Below, one piece after another: positions 1 through 12,671 of a stretch of 64,000 bases of DNA. Both the position numbers and the translations under genes were made by a program. How positions within the stretch are numbered: position 1 is the first letter of the stretch; each line of letters begins with the position of its first letter. Under the pieces are notes generated by a model that searched no databases, was not told the origin of the DNA, and was given only the letters and a program-made list of their open reading frames with translations. This stretch comes from Hydractinia symbiolongicarpus (Eukaryota > Cnidaria > Hydrozoa > Anthoathecata > Hydractiniidae): NCBI RefSeq assembly GCF_029227915.1, contig NC_079877.1, positions 36,297,851 to 36,361,850 of the forward strand. The letters are read 5' to 3'.

Positions 1-1999
1 TCCACTATACGGGCCTAGCCCGGGATTTACGGCAAATCGCGGGTTTTTGTTTGCTGGCGATTAAACCTCTTTCATTTAGCGTCTCATCAAAAATGAAAAT
101 ATTTTTGAAAACTACAAGTCTCATGCCTTTTAGTGGTGAAAAAATAATTCAAAAAATCGTTCGGGAAATTAGTTTATTTCCTGGGTACTTTCTTTGTATA
201 CATTCAACTATACGGACCAAGCCTGGGATTTACGGGAAATCGCGGGTTTTAGTTTGCCGGCGATTAAACCTCTTTCATTAAGCGTCTCATCAAAAATGAA
301 AACATTTTTGAAAACTACAAGTCTCATGCGTTTTAGTGGTGAAAAAATAATTTAAAAACTCGTTCGGGAAATGAATTTACTTCCTGGGTACTTTCTCTGT
401 ATGCTTTTGACTACACGGGCCGAGTCCGGGATTTACGGTAAATCGCGGGTTTTCGTTTGCCGGCGATTAAACTTCTTTTATTCAGCGTCTCATCAAAAAT
501 AAAAACATTTTTGAAAACTACAAGTCTCATGCGTTTTAGTGTTGAAAAAATAATTTAAAAAATCGTTCGGGAAATGCGTTTACTCCCTGGGTACTTTCTT
601 TGTATACCTTTGGCTATACGGCCGAGTCCGGGATTAACGGGAATTCGCGGGTTTTCGTTTGCCGGCGATTAAACTTCTTTTATTCAGCGTCTCATCAAAA
701 ATGAAAACATTTTTGGAAACTGCAAGTCTCATGCGTTCTAGTGGTGAAAAAATAATTTAAAAAAACGTTCAGGAAATGAGTTTACTCCCTGGGTACTTTC
801 TTTTTATACCTTTGGCTATACGGGCCGAGTCCAGGATTTACGGGAATTCGCGTGTTTTCGTTTGCCGGCGATTAAACTTCTTTTATTCAGCGTCTCATCA
901 AAAATGAAAACATTTTTGAAAACTACAAGTCTCATGCGTTTTAGTGGTGAAAAGATAATTTAAAAAATCGTTCTGGAAATGAGCTTACTCACAGGGTACT
1001 TTCTTTGTATATATTCGAATATACGGGCCAAGCCCGGGATTTACGAAAAATCGCGGGTTTTCGTTTGCCAGCGATTAAACATCTTTGATTAAGCGTCTCA
1101 TCAAAAAAAAAAACATTTTTGAAAACTACAAGTCTCATGCCTTCTAGTGGTGAAAAAATAATTTAAAAAAACGTTTGGAAAATGAGTTTACTCCCTGGGT
1201 ACTTTCTTTGTATATATTCGACTATACGGGCCTAGCTCGGGATTTACAGGAAATCGCTAGTTTTCGTTTGCCGGCGATTAAACCTCTTTCATTAAGCGTC
1301 CCATCAAAAATGAAAACATTTTTGAAAACTACAAGTCTCATGCGTTTTAGTGGCGAAAAAATAATTTAAAAAATCGTTCTGGAAATGAGTTTACTCCCTG
1401 AGTACTTTCTTTGTAAAGTTTTGACTATACGTGCCGAGTCCGGGATTTACGGGAAATTGCTGGCTTTCGTTTGCCGGCGATTAAACTTCTTTTATTCAGC
1501 GTCTCATCAAAAATGAAAACATTCCTGAAAACTACAAGTCTAATGCGTTTTAGTGGTGAAAAAATAATTTAAAAAATCGTTCGGGAAATAAGTTTACTCC
1601 CTGGGTACTTTCTTTGTATACTTTTGACTATACGGGCCGAGTCCAGGATTTACGGGAAATCGCGGGTTTTCGTTTGCCGGCGATTAAATTTCTTTTATTC
1701 AGCGTCTCATCAAAAATGAAAACATTTTTGAAAACTACAAGTCTCATGCGTTTTAGTGGTAAAAAGATGATTTAAAAAATCGTTCTGAAAATGAGTTTAC
1801 TCACAGGGTACTTTCTTTGTATATATTCCACTATACGGGCCAAGCCCGGGATTTACGGCAAATCGCGGGTTTTCGTTTGCTGGCGATTAAACCTCTTTCA
1901 TTTAGCGTCTCATCAAAAATAAAAACATTTTTGAAAACTACAAGTCTCATGCCTTTTAGTGGTGAAAAAATAATTCAAAAAATTGTTCGGGAAATGAGT
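1..1999 (+). repeat. Left mosaic segment, partly matching at 1,827-bp offset
   Basis: About ten monomers of mixed types, entered mid-unit. Bases 1 to about 700 resemble 1,828 to about 2,530 (offset 1,827 = 9x203), sharing the tccactatacggg opening, aagcctggg, tctctgtatgctttt and cgggattaacggg variants. Beyond about 700 the register is lost. One copy near 618 has lost a base (tacggccgag). This segment looks like a divergent relative of the 2,233-bp HOR that follows. Confidence 0.6.
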
Positions 2000-4900
2000 T
2001 TACTCCCTGGGTACTTTCTTTGTATACATTCGACTATACGGGCCAAGCCTGGGATTTACGGGAAATCGCGGGTTTTCGTTTGCCGGCGAATAAACCTCTT
2101 TCATTAAGCGTCTCATCAAAAATGAAAACATTTTTGAAAACTACAAGTCTCATGCGTTTTAGTGGTGAAAAAATAATTTAAAAAAATCGGTTGGGAAATG
2201 AGTTTACTTCCTGGGTACTTTCTCTGTATGCTTTTGACTATACGGGCTGAGTCCGGGATTTACGGAAATCGCGGGTTTTCGTTTGCCGGCGATTAACTTC
2301 TTTTATTCAGCGTCTCATCAAAAATAAAAACATTTTTGAAAACTACAAGTCTCATGCGTTTTAGTGTTGAAAATATAATTTAAAAAATCGTTCGGGAAAT
2401 GCGTTTACTCCCTGGGTACTTTCTTTGTATACCTTTGGCTATACGGGCCGAGTCCGGGATTAACGGGAAATCGTGGGTTTTCGTTTGCCGGCGATTAAAC
2501 TTCTTTTATTCAGCGTCTCATCAAAAATGAAAACATTTTTGAAAACTACAAGTCTCATGCGTTTTAGTGGTGAAAAAATAATTTAAAAAAACGTTCGGGA
2601 AATGAGTTTACTCCCTGGGTACTTTCTTTGTATACATTCGACTATACGGGCCTAGCTCGGGGTTTACGGGAAATCGGTAGTTTTCGTTTGCCGGCGATTA
2701 AACTTCTTTCATTCAGCGTCTCATCAAAAATGAAAACATTTTTGAAAACTACAAGTCTCTTGCGTTTTAGTGGTGAAAAGATAATTTAAAAAATCGTTCT
2801 TGAAATGAGTTTACTCACAGGGTACTTTCTTTGTATATACTCGACTATACGGGCCAAGCACGGGATTTACGGGAATTCGCGGGTTTTTGTTTGCCGGCGA
2901 TTAAACTTCTTTTATTCAGCGTCTCATCAGAAATGAAAACATTTTTAAAAACTACAAGTCTAATGCGTTTTAGTGGTGAAAAAATAATTTAAAAAATCGT
3001 TCGGGAAATAAGTTTACTCCCTGGGTACTTTCTATGTATACTTTTGACTATACGGGCCGAGTCCAGGATTTACGGGAAATCGCGGGTTTTCGTTTGCCGG
3101 CGATTAAACTTCTTTTATTCAGCGTCTCATCAAAAATGAAAACATTTTTGAAAACTACAAGTCTCATGCGTTTTAGTGGTGAAAAAATAATTTAAAAAAT
3201 CGTTCGGGAAATGCATTTACTCCCTGGGTACTTTCTTTGTATACCTTTGGCTATACGGGCCGAGTCCGGGATTAACGGGAAATCGTGGGTTTTCGTTTGC
3301 CGGCGATTAAACTTCTTTTATTCAGCGTCTCATCAAAAATGAAAACATTTTTGAAAACTACAAGTCTCATGCGTTTTAGTGGTGAAAAAATAATTTAAAA
3401 AATCGTTCGGGAAATGCGTTTACTCCCTGGGTACTTTCTTTGTATGCCTTTGGCTATACGGGCCGAGTCCGGGATTAACGGGAAATCGTGGGTTTTCGTT
3501 TGCCGGCGATTAAACTTCTTTTATTCAGCGTCTCATCAAAAATGAAAACATTTTTGAAAACTACAAGTCTCATGCGTTTTAGTGGTGAAAAAATAATTTA
3601 AAAAATCGTTCGGGAAATGCGTTTACTCCCTGGGTACTTTCTTTGTATACCTTTGGCTATACGGGCCGAGTCCGGGATTAACGGGAAATCGTGGGTTTTC
3701 GTTTGCCGGCGATTAAACTTCTTTCATTCAGCGTCTCATCAAAAATGAAAACATTTTTGAAAACTACAAGTCTCTTGCGTTTTAGTGGTGAAAAGATAAT
3801 TTAAAAAATCGTTCTTGAAATGAGTTTACTCACAGGGTACTTTCTTTGTATATACTCGACTATACGGGCCAAGCACGGGATTTACGGGAATTCGCGGGTT
3901 TTTGTTTGCCGGCGATTAAACATCTTTTATTCAGCGTCTCATCAAAAATGAAAACATTTTTGAAAACTACAAGTCTAATGCGTTTTAGTGGTGAAAAAAT
4001 AATTTAAAAAATCGTTCGGGAAATAAGTTTACTCCCTGCGTACTTTCTTTGTATACTTTTGACTATACGGGCCGAGTCCAGGATTTACGGGAAATCGCGG
4101 GTTTTCGTTTGCCGGCGATTAAACTTCTTTTATTCAGCGTCTCATCAAAAATGAAAACATTTTTGAAAACTACAAGTCTCATGCGTTTTAGTGGTGAAAA
4201 AATAATTTAAGAAAACGTTCGGGAAATGAGTTTACTCCCTGGGTACTTTCTTTGTATACATTCGACTATACGGGCCTAGCTCGGGATTTACGGGAAATCG
4301 CGGGTTTTCGTTTGCCGGCGAATAAACCTCTTTCATTAAGCGTCTCATCAAAAATGAAAACATTTTTGAAAACTACAAGTCTCATGCGTTTTAGTGGTGA
4401 AAAAATAATTTAAAAAAATCGGTTGGGAAATGAGTTTACTTCCTGGGTACTTTCTCTGTATGCTTTTGACTATACGGGCCGAGTCCGGGATTTACGGAAA
4501 TCGCGGGTTTTCGTTTGCCGGCGATTAAACTTCTTTTATTCAGCGTCTCATTAAAAATAAAAACATTTTTGAAAACTACAAGTCTCTTGCGTTTTAGTGT
4601 TGAAAATATAATTTAAAAAATCGTTCAAAAAATGCGTTTACTCCCTGGGTACTTTCTTTGTATACCTTTGGCTATACGGGCCGAGTCCGGGATTAACGGG
4701 AAATCGTGGGTTTTCGTTTGCCGGCGATTAAACTTCTTTTATTCAGCGTCTCATCAAAAATGAAAACATTTTTAAAAACTACAAGTCTCATGCGTTTTAG
4801 TGGTGAAAAAATAATTTAAAAAAACGTTCGGGAAATGAGTTTACTCCCTGGGTACTTTCTTTGTATACATTCGACTATACGGGCCTAGCTCGGGGTTTAC

Positions 4901-6500
4901 GGGAAATTGGTAGTTTTCGTTTGCCGGCGATTAAACTTCTTTCATTCAGCGTCTCATCAAAAATGAAAACATTTTTGAAAACTACAAGTCTCTTGCGTTT
5001 TAGTGGTGAAAAGATAATTTAAAAAATCGTTCTTGAAATGAGTTTACTCACAGGGTACTTTCTTTGTATATACTCGACTATACGGGCCAAGCACGGGATT
5101 TACGGGAATTCGCGGGTTTTTGTTTGCCGGCGATTAAACTTCTTTTATTCAGCGTCTCATCAGAAATGAAAACATTTTTAAAAACTTCAAGTCTAATGCG
5201 TTTTAGTGGTGAAAAAATAATTTAAAAAATCGTTCGGGAAATAAGTTTACTCCCTGGGTACTTTCTATGTATACTTTTGACTATACGGGCCGAGTCCAGG
5301 ATTTACGGGAAATCGCGGGTTTTCGTTTGCCGGCGATTAAACTTCTTTTATTCAGCGTCTCATCAAAAATGAAAACATTTTTGAAAACTACAAGTCTCAT
5401 GCGTTTTAGTGGTGAAAAAATAATTTAAAAAATCGTTCGGGAAATGCGTTTACTCCCTGGGTACTTTCTTTGTATACCTTTGGCTATACGGGCCGAGTCC
5501 GGGATTAACGGGAAATCGTGGGTTTTCGTTTGCCGGCGATTAAACTTCTTTTATTCAGCGTCTCATCAAAAATGAAAACATTTTTGAAAACTACAAGTCT
5601 CATGCGTTTTAGTGGTGAAAAAATAATTTAAAAAATCGTTCGGGAAATGCGTTTACTCCCTGGGTACTTTCTTTGTATGCCTTTGGCTATACGGGCCGAG
5701 TCCGGGATTAACGGGAAATCGTGGGTTTTCGTTTGCCGGCGATTAAACTTCTTTTATTCAGCGTCTCATCAAAAATGAAAACATTTTTGAAAACTACAAG
5801 TCTCATGCGTTTTAGTGGTGAAAAAATAATTTAAAAAAACGTTCGGGAAATGAGTTTACTCCCTGGGTACTTTCTTTGTATACATTCGACTATACGGGCC
5901 TAGCTCGGGATTTACGGAAAATCGGTAGTTTTCGTTTGCCGGCGATTAAACTTCTTTCATTCAGCGTCTCATCAAAAATGAAAACATTTTTGAAAACTAC
6001 AAGTCTCTTGCGTTTTAGTGGTGAAAAGATAATTTAAAAAATCGTTCTTGAAATGAGTTTACTCACAGGGTACTTTCTTTGTATATACTCGACTATACGG
6101 GCCAAGCACGGGATTTACGGGAATTCGCGGGTTTTTGTTTGCCGGCGATTAAACATCTTTTATTCAGCGTCTCATCAAAAATGAAAACATTTTTAAAAAC
6201 TACAAGTCTAATGCGTTTTAGTGGTGAAAAAATAATTTAAAAAATCGTTCGGGAAATAAGTTTACTCCCTGCGTACTTTCTTTGTATACTTTTGACTATA
6301 CGGGCCGAGTCCAGGATTTACGGGAAATCGCGGGTTTTCGTTTGCCGGCGATTAAACTTCTTTTATTCAGCGTCTCATCGAAAATGAAAACATTTTTGAA
6401 AACTACAAGTCTCATGCGTTTTAGTGGTGAAAAAATAATTTAAGAAAACGTTCGGGAAATGAGTTTACTCCCTGGGTACTTTCTTTGTATACATTCGACT
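2000..6500 (+). repeat. HOR of 11 monomers (2,233 bp), two copies
   Basis: Diagnostic variants recur exactly 2,233 bases apart (11x203). Examples are gttgaaaatataa (2366 and 4599), ctcggggtttac (2658 and 4891), and tgtatgcctt (3441 and 5674). Copies run about 2,030-4,262 and 4,263-6,495. Inside a copy, a 5-monomer sub-period of 1,015 bp is visible from the ctcttgcg variants near 2,756 and 3,771. One stretch differs: around 3,590-3,710 the first copy carries a cctttggc/attaacggg type where the second (5,823-5,943) carries a cattcgac/cctagctcggg type, as if one monomer had been overwritten. Confidence 0.8.
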
Positions 6501-6982
6501 ATACGGGCCAAGCCTGGGATTTACGGGAAATTGCGGGTTTTCGTTTGCCGGCGATTAAACCTCTTTCATGAAGCGTCTCATCAAAAATGAAAACATTTTT
6601 GAAAACTACAAGTCTCATGCGTTTTAGTGGTGAAAAAATAATTGAAAAAATCGTTTGGGAAATGAGTTTACTCCCTGGGTACTTTCTTTGTATACCTTTG
6701 GCTATACGGGCCGAGTCCGGGAATTACGGGAATTCGCGGATTTTCGTTTGCCGGCGATTAAACTTCTTTTATTCAGCGTCTCATCAAAAATAAAAACATT
6801 TTTGAAAACTACAAGTCCCATGCCTTTTAGTGGTGAAAAAATAATTCAAAAAATCGTTCGGGAAATGAGTTTACTCCCTGGGTACTTTGTTTGTATACAT
6901 TCGACTATACGGGCCAAGCCTGGGATTTACGGCAAATCGCGGGTTTTAGTTTGCCGGCGATTAAACCTCTTTCATTAAGCAT
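6501..6982 (+). repeat. Short segment with aattgaaa/aattcaaa monomers
   Basis: Two to three monomers in which the usual aatttaaaa has become aattgaaaa (near 6,642) or aattcaaaa (near 6,845), together with cccatgccttttag and gaattacgggaattc. The same short set returns near 10,090-10,430 (offset 3,454) and near 11,920-12,260, so it acts as a movable cassette between HOR blocks. These substitutions remove an in-frame TAA and give the longest open frames in the window. Confidence 0.65.
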
Positions 6983-9900
6983 CTCATCAAAAATGAAAAC
7001 ATTTTTGAAAACTACAAGTCTCATGCGTTTTAGTGGTGAAAAAATAATTTAAAAAATCGTTCGGGAAATGCGTTTACTCCCTGGGTACTTTCTTTGTATA
7101 CCTTTGGCTATACGGGCCGAGTCCGGGAATTACGGGAATTCGAGGGTTTTCGTTTGCCAGCGATTAAACCTTCTTTTATTCAGCGTTTCATCAAAAATAA
7201 AAACATTTTTGAAAACTACAAGTCTCATGCGTTTTAGTGTTGAAAAAATAATTTGAAAAATCGTTCGGGAAATGAGTTTACTCCCTGGGTACTTTCTTTG
7301 TATACCTTTGGCTATACGGGCCGAGTCCGGGAATTACAGGAATTCGCGGGTTTTCGTTTGCCGGCGATTAAACTTCTTTTATTCAGCGTCTCATAAAGAA
7401 TAAAAACATTTTTGAAAACTACAAGTCTCATGCGTTTTAGTGGTGAAAAAATAATTTAAAAAATCGTTCGGGAAATGAGTTTACTTCCTGGGTACTTTCT
7501 CTGTATACTTTTGACTATACGGGCTGAGTCCGGGATTTACGGGAAATCGCGGGTTTTCGTTTGCCGGCGATTAAACTTCTTTTATTCAGCGTCTCTTCAA
7601 AAATGAAAACATTCCTGAAAACTACAAGTCTCATGCGTTTTAGTGGTGAAAAAATAATTTAAAAAATCGTTCGGGAAATGAGTTTACTCCCTGGGTACTT
7701 TCTTTGTATACTTTTGACTATACGGGCCAAGTCCGGGATTTACGCGAAATCGCGGGTTTTCGTTTGCCGGCGATTAAACTTCTTTTATTCAGCGTCTCAT
7801 CAAAAATGAAAACATTTTTAAAAACTACAAGTCTCATGCGTTTTAGTGGTGAAAAAATAATTTAAAAAATCGTTCGGGAAATGAGTTTACTCCCTGGGTA
7901 CTTTCTTTGTATACCTTTGGCTATACAGGCCGAGTCCGGGAATTACGGGAATTCGAGGGTTCTCGTTTGCCGGCGATTAAACCTTCTTTTATTCAGCGTC
8001 TCATCAAAAATAAAAGCATTTTTGAAAACTACAAGTCTCATGCATTTTAGTGGTGAAAAAATAATTTAAAAAATCGATCGGGAAATGAGTTTACTTTCTG
8101 GGTACTTTCTCTGCATACTTTTGACTATACGGGCCGAGTCCGGGATTTACGGGAAATCGTGGGTTTTCGTTTGCCGGCGATTAAACTTCTTTTATTCAGC
8201 GTCTCTTCAAAAATGAAAACATTCCTGAAAACTACAAGTCTCATGCGTTTTAGTGGTGAAAAAATAATTTAAAAAATCGTTCGGGAAATGAGTTTACTCC
8301 CTGGGTACCTTCTTTGTATACTTTTGACTATACGGGCCAAGTCTGGGATTTACGCGAAATCGCGGGTTTTCGTTTGCCGGCGATTAAACTTCTTTTATTC
8401 AGCGTCTCATCAAAAATGAAAACATTTTTGAAAACTACAAGTCTCATGCGTTTTAGTGGTGAAAAAATAATTTAAAAAATCGTTCGGGAAATGAGTTTAC
8501 TCCCTGGGTACTTTCTTTGTATACCTTTGGCTATACGGGCCGAGTCCGGGAATTACGGGAATTCGAGGGTTTTCGTTTGCCGGCGATTAAACCTTCTTTT
8601 ATTCAGCGTCTCATCAAAAATAAAAACATTTTTGAAAACTACAAGTCTCATGCGTTTTAGTGTTGAAAAAATAATTTAAAAAATCGTTCGGGAAATGAGT
8701 TTACTCCCTGGGTACTTTCTTTGTATACCTTTGGCTATGCGGGCCGAGTCCGGGATTTACAGGAATTCGCGGGTTTTCGTTTGCCGGCGATTAAACTTCT
8801 TTTATTCAGCGTCTCATAAAGAATAAAAACATTTTTGAAAACTACAAGTCTCATGCATTTTAGTGGTGAAAAAATAATTTAAAAAATCGTTCGGGAAATG
8901 AGTTTACTTCATGGGTACTTTCTCTGTATACTTTTGACTATACGGGCTGAGTCCGGGATTTACGGGAAATCGCGGGTTTTCGTTTGCCGGCGATTAAACT
9001 TCTTTTATTCAGCGTCTCTTCAAAAATGAAAACATTCCTGAAAACTACAAGTCTCATGCGTTTTAGTGGTGAAAAAATAATTTAAAAAACCGTTCGGGAA
9101 ATGAGTTTACTCCCTGGGTACTTTCTTTGTATACTTTTGACTATACGGGCCAAGTCCGGGATTTACGCGAAATCGCGGGTTTTCGTTTGCCGGCGATTAA
9201 ACTTCTTTTATTCAGCGTCTCATCAAAAATGAAAACATTTTTAAAAACTACAAGTCTCATGCGTTTTAGTGGTGAAAAAATAATTTAAAAAATCGTTCGG
9301 GAAATGAGTTTACTCCCTGGGTACTTTCTTTGTATACCTTTGGCTATACGGGCCGAGTCCGGGAATTACGGGAATTCGAGGGTTCTCGTTTGCCGGCGAT
9401 TAAACCTTCTTTTATTCAGCGTCTCATCAAAAATAAAAACATTTTTGAAAACTACAAGTCTCATGCGTTTTAGTGTTAAAAAAATAATTTAAAAAATCGT
9501 TCGGGAAATGAGTTTACTCCCTGGGTACTTTCTTTGTATACCTTTGGCTATACGGGCCGAGTCCGGGATTTACGGGAATTCGCGGGTTTTCGTTTGCCGG
9601 GATTAAACTTCTTTTATTCAGCGTCTCATAAAGAATGAAAACATTTTTGAAAACTACAAGTCTCATGCGTTTTAGTGGTGAAAAGATAATTTAAAAAATC
9701 GTTCTGGAAATGAGTTTACTCACAGGGTAGTTTCTTTGTATATACTCGACTATACGGGCCAAGCACGGGATTTACGGGAAATCGCGGGTTTTCGTTTGCC
9801 AGCGATTAAACTTCTTTTATTCAGCGTCTCATCAAAAATGAAAACATTTTTAAAAACTACAAGTCTCATGCCTTCTAGTGGTGAAAAAATAATTTAAAAA

Positions 9901-10070
9901 AACATTCGGGAAATGAGTTTACTCCCTGGGTACTTTCTTTGTATACATTCGACTATACGGGCCTAGCTCGGGATTTTCGGAAAATCGCTAGTTTTCGTTT
10001 GCCGGCGATTAAACCTCTTTCATTAGGCGTCTCATCAAAAATGAAAACATTTTTGAAAACTACAAGTCTC
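6983..10070 (+). repeat. Left copy of 5,689-bp-displaced block; 7-monomer HOR
   Basis: A ~3.1 kb block that matches 12,672-15,759 at a constant offset of 5,689 (28x203+5). Inside it, a 7-monomer unit of 1,423 bp repeats (7,068 and 8,491), with landmarks alternating 813 and 610 bases apart. The two extra bases per unit come from 204-base monomers with aaaccttctttt. Typical variants are gaattacgggaattcgagg, cataaagaataaaaac, cattcctgaaaac and tttacgcgaaatc. A 202-base monomer with tttgccgggatt occurs near 9,599. Confidence 0.8.
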
Positions 10071-12671
10071 ATGCGTTTTAGTGGTGAAAAAATAATTGAA
10101 AAAATCGTTTGGGAAATGAGTTTACTCCCTGGGTACTTTCTTTGTATACCTTTGGCTATACGGGCCGAGTCCGGGAATTACGGGAATTCGCGGATTTTCG
10201 TTTGCCGGCGATTAAACTTCTTTTATTCAGCGTCTCATCAAAAATAAAAACATTTTTGAAAACTACAAGTCCCATGCCTTTTAGTGGTGAAAAAATAATT
10301 CAAAAAATCGTTCGGGAAATGAGTTTACTTCCTGGGTACTTTGTTTGTATACATTCGACTATACGGGCCAAGCCTGGGATTTACGGCAAATCGCGGGTTT
10401 TAGTTTGCCGGCGATTAAACCTCTTTCATTAAGCATCTCATCAAAAATGAAAACATTTTTGAAAACTACAAGTCTCATGCATTTTAGTGGTGAAAAAATA
10501 ATTTAAAAAATCGTTCGGGAAATGAGTTTACTCCCTGGGTACTTTCTTTGTATACCTTTGGCTATACGGGCCGAGTCCGGGAATTACGGGAATTCGAGGG
10601 TTCTCGTTTGCCGGCGATTAAACCTTCTTTTATTCAGCGTCTCATCAAAAATAAAAACATTTTTGAAAACTACAAGTCTCATGCGTTTTAGTGTTGAAAA
10701 AATAATTTAAAAAATCGTTCGGGAAATGAGTTTACTCCCTGGGTACTTTCTTTGTATACCTTTGGCTATACGGGCCGAGTCCGGGAATTACGGGAATTCG
10801 AGGGTTCTCGTTTGCCGGCGATTAAACCTTCTTTTATTCAGCGTCTCATCAAAAATAAAAACATTTTTGAAAACTACAAGTCTCATGCGTTTTAGTGGTG
10901 AAAAGATAATTTAAAAAATCGTTCTGGAAATGAGTTTACTCACAGGGTAGTTTCTTTGTATATACTCGACTATACGGGCCAAGCACGGGATTTACGGGAA
11001 ATCGCGGGTTTTCGTTTGCCAGCGATTAAACTTCTTTTATTCAGCGTCTCATCAAAAATGAAAACATTTTTAAAAACTACAAGTCTCATGCCTTCTAGTG
11101 GTGAAAAAATAACTTAAAAAAACGTTCGGGAAATGAGTTTACTCCCTGGGTACTTTCTTTGTATACATTCGACTATACGGGCCTAGCTCGGGATTTTCGG
11201 AAAATCGCTAGTTTTCGTTTGCCGGCGATTAAACCTCTTTCATTAGGCGTCTCATCAAAAATGAAAACATTTTTGAAAACTACAAGTCTCATGCGTTTTA
11301 GTGGCGAAAAAATAATTTAAAAAATCGTTCTGGAAATGAGTTTACTCCCTGAGTACTTTCTTTGTATACTTTTGACTATACGGGCCTAGCTCGGGATTTA
11401 CGGGAAATCGGTAGTTTTCGTTTGCCGGCGATTAAACTTCTTTTATTCAGCGTCTCTTCAAAAATGAAAACATTCCTGAAAACTACAAGTCTCATGCGTT
11501 TTAGTGGTAAAAATATGATTTAAAAAATCGTTTTGGAAATGAGTTTACTCACAGGGTACTTTCTTTGTATACATTCGACTATACGGGCCAAGCCCGGGAT
11601 TTACGGCAAATTGCGGGTTTTCGTTTGCCGGAGATTAAACCTCTTTTATTCAGCGTCTCTTCAAAAATGAAAACATTCCTGAAAACTACAAGTCTCATGC
11701 GTTTTAGTGGTAAAAATATGATTTAAAAAATCGTTTTGGAAATGAGTTTACTCACAGGGTACTTTCTTTGTATACATTCGACTATACGGGCCAAGCCCGG
11801 GATTTACGGCAAATTGCGGGTTTTCGTTTGCCGGAGATTAAACCTCTTTCATTTAGCGTCTCATCAAAAATGAAAACATTTTTGAAAACTACAAGTCTCA
11901 TGACTTTTAGTGGTGAAAAAATAATTCAAAAAATCGTTCGGGAAATGAGTTTACTCCCTGGGTACTTTCTTTGTATACCTTTGGCTATACGGGCCGAGTC
12001 CGGGAATTACGGGAACTCGCGGATTTTCGTTTGCCGGCGATTAAACTTCTTTTATTCAGCGTCTCATCAAAAATAAAAACATTTTTGAAAACTACAAGTC
12101 CCATGCCTTTTAGTGGTGAAAAAATAATTCAAAAAATCGTTCGGGAAATGAGTTTACTCCCTGGGTACTTTGTTTGTATACATTCGACTATACGGGCCAA
12201 GCCTGGGATTTACGGCAAATCGCGGGTTTTAGTTTGCCGGCGATTAAACCTCTTTCATTAAGCATCTCATCAAAAATGAAAACATTTTTGAAAACTACAA
12301 GTCTCATGCATTTTAGTGGTGAAAAAATAATTTAAAAAATCGATCGGGAAATGAGTTTACTTTCTGGGTACTTTCTCTGCATACTTTTGACTATACGGGC
12401 CGAGTCCGGGATTTACGGGAAATCGTGGGTTTTCGTTTGCCGGCGATTAAACCTCTTTTATTCAGCGTCTCTTCAAAAATGAAAACATTCCTGAAAACTA
12501 CAAGTCTCATGCGTTTTAGTGGTGAAAAAATAATTTAAAAAATCGTTCGGGAAATGAGTTTACTCCCTGGGTACCTTCTTTGTGTACTTTTGACTATACG
12601 GGCCAAGTCCGGGATTTACGCGAAATCGCGGGTTTTCGTTTGCCGGCGATTAAACTTCTTTTATTCAGCGT
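10071..12671 (+). repeat. Mosaic between the two displaced blocks
   Basis: About thirteen monomers of mixed origin. They include a second copy of the aattgaaa/aattcaaa cassette (10,090-10,430), two adjacent gaattcgagg monomers 204 bases apart (10,522 and 10,726), a run of tcacagggtag, ccttctagtgg and cctagctcgggattttcgg monomers, a one-monomer duplication (11,451-11,853) and a third cassette copy. From about 12,300 it already matches 8,040 onward at offset 4,267. Confidence 0.65.
11451..11853 (+). repeat. Single-monomer tandem duplication
   Basis: Two adjacent monomers beginning cgtctcttcaaaaatg at 11,451 and 11,654 (203 apart) share all their rare variants: cattcctg, gtaaaaatatgattt, cgttttgg, cggcaaattgcgg and gccggagatt. 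They differ only near the end, where ctcttttattcag becomes ctctttcatttag. This is the signature of a recent unequal exchange by exactly one monomer. Confidence 0.8.
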
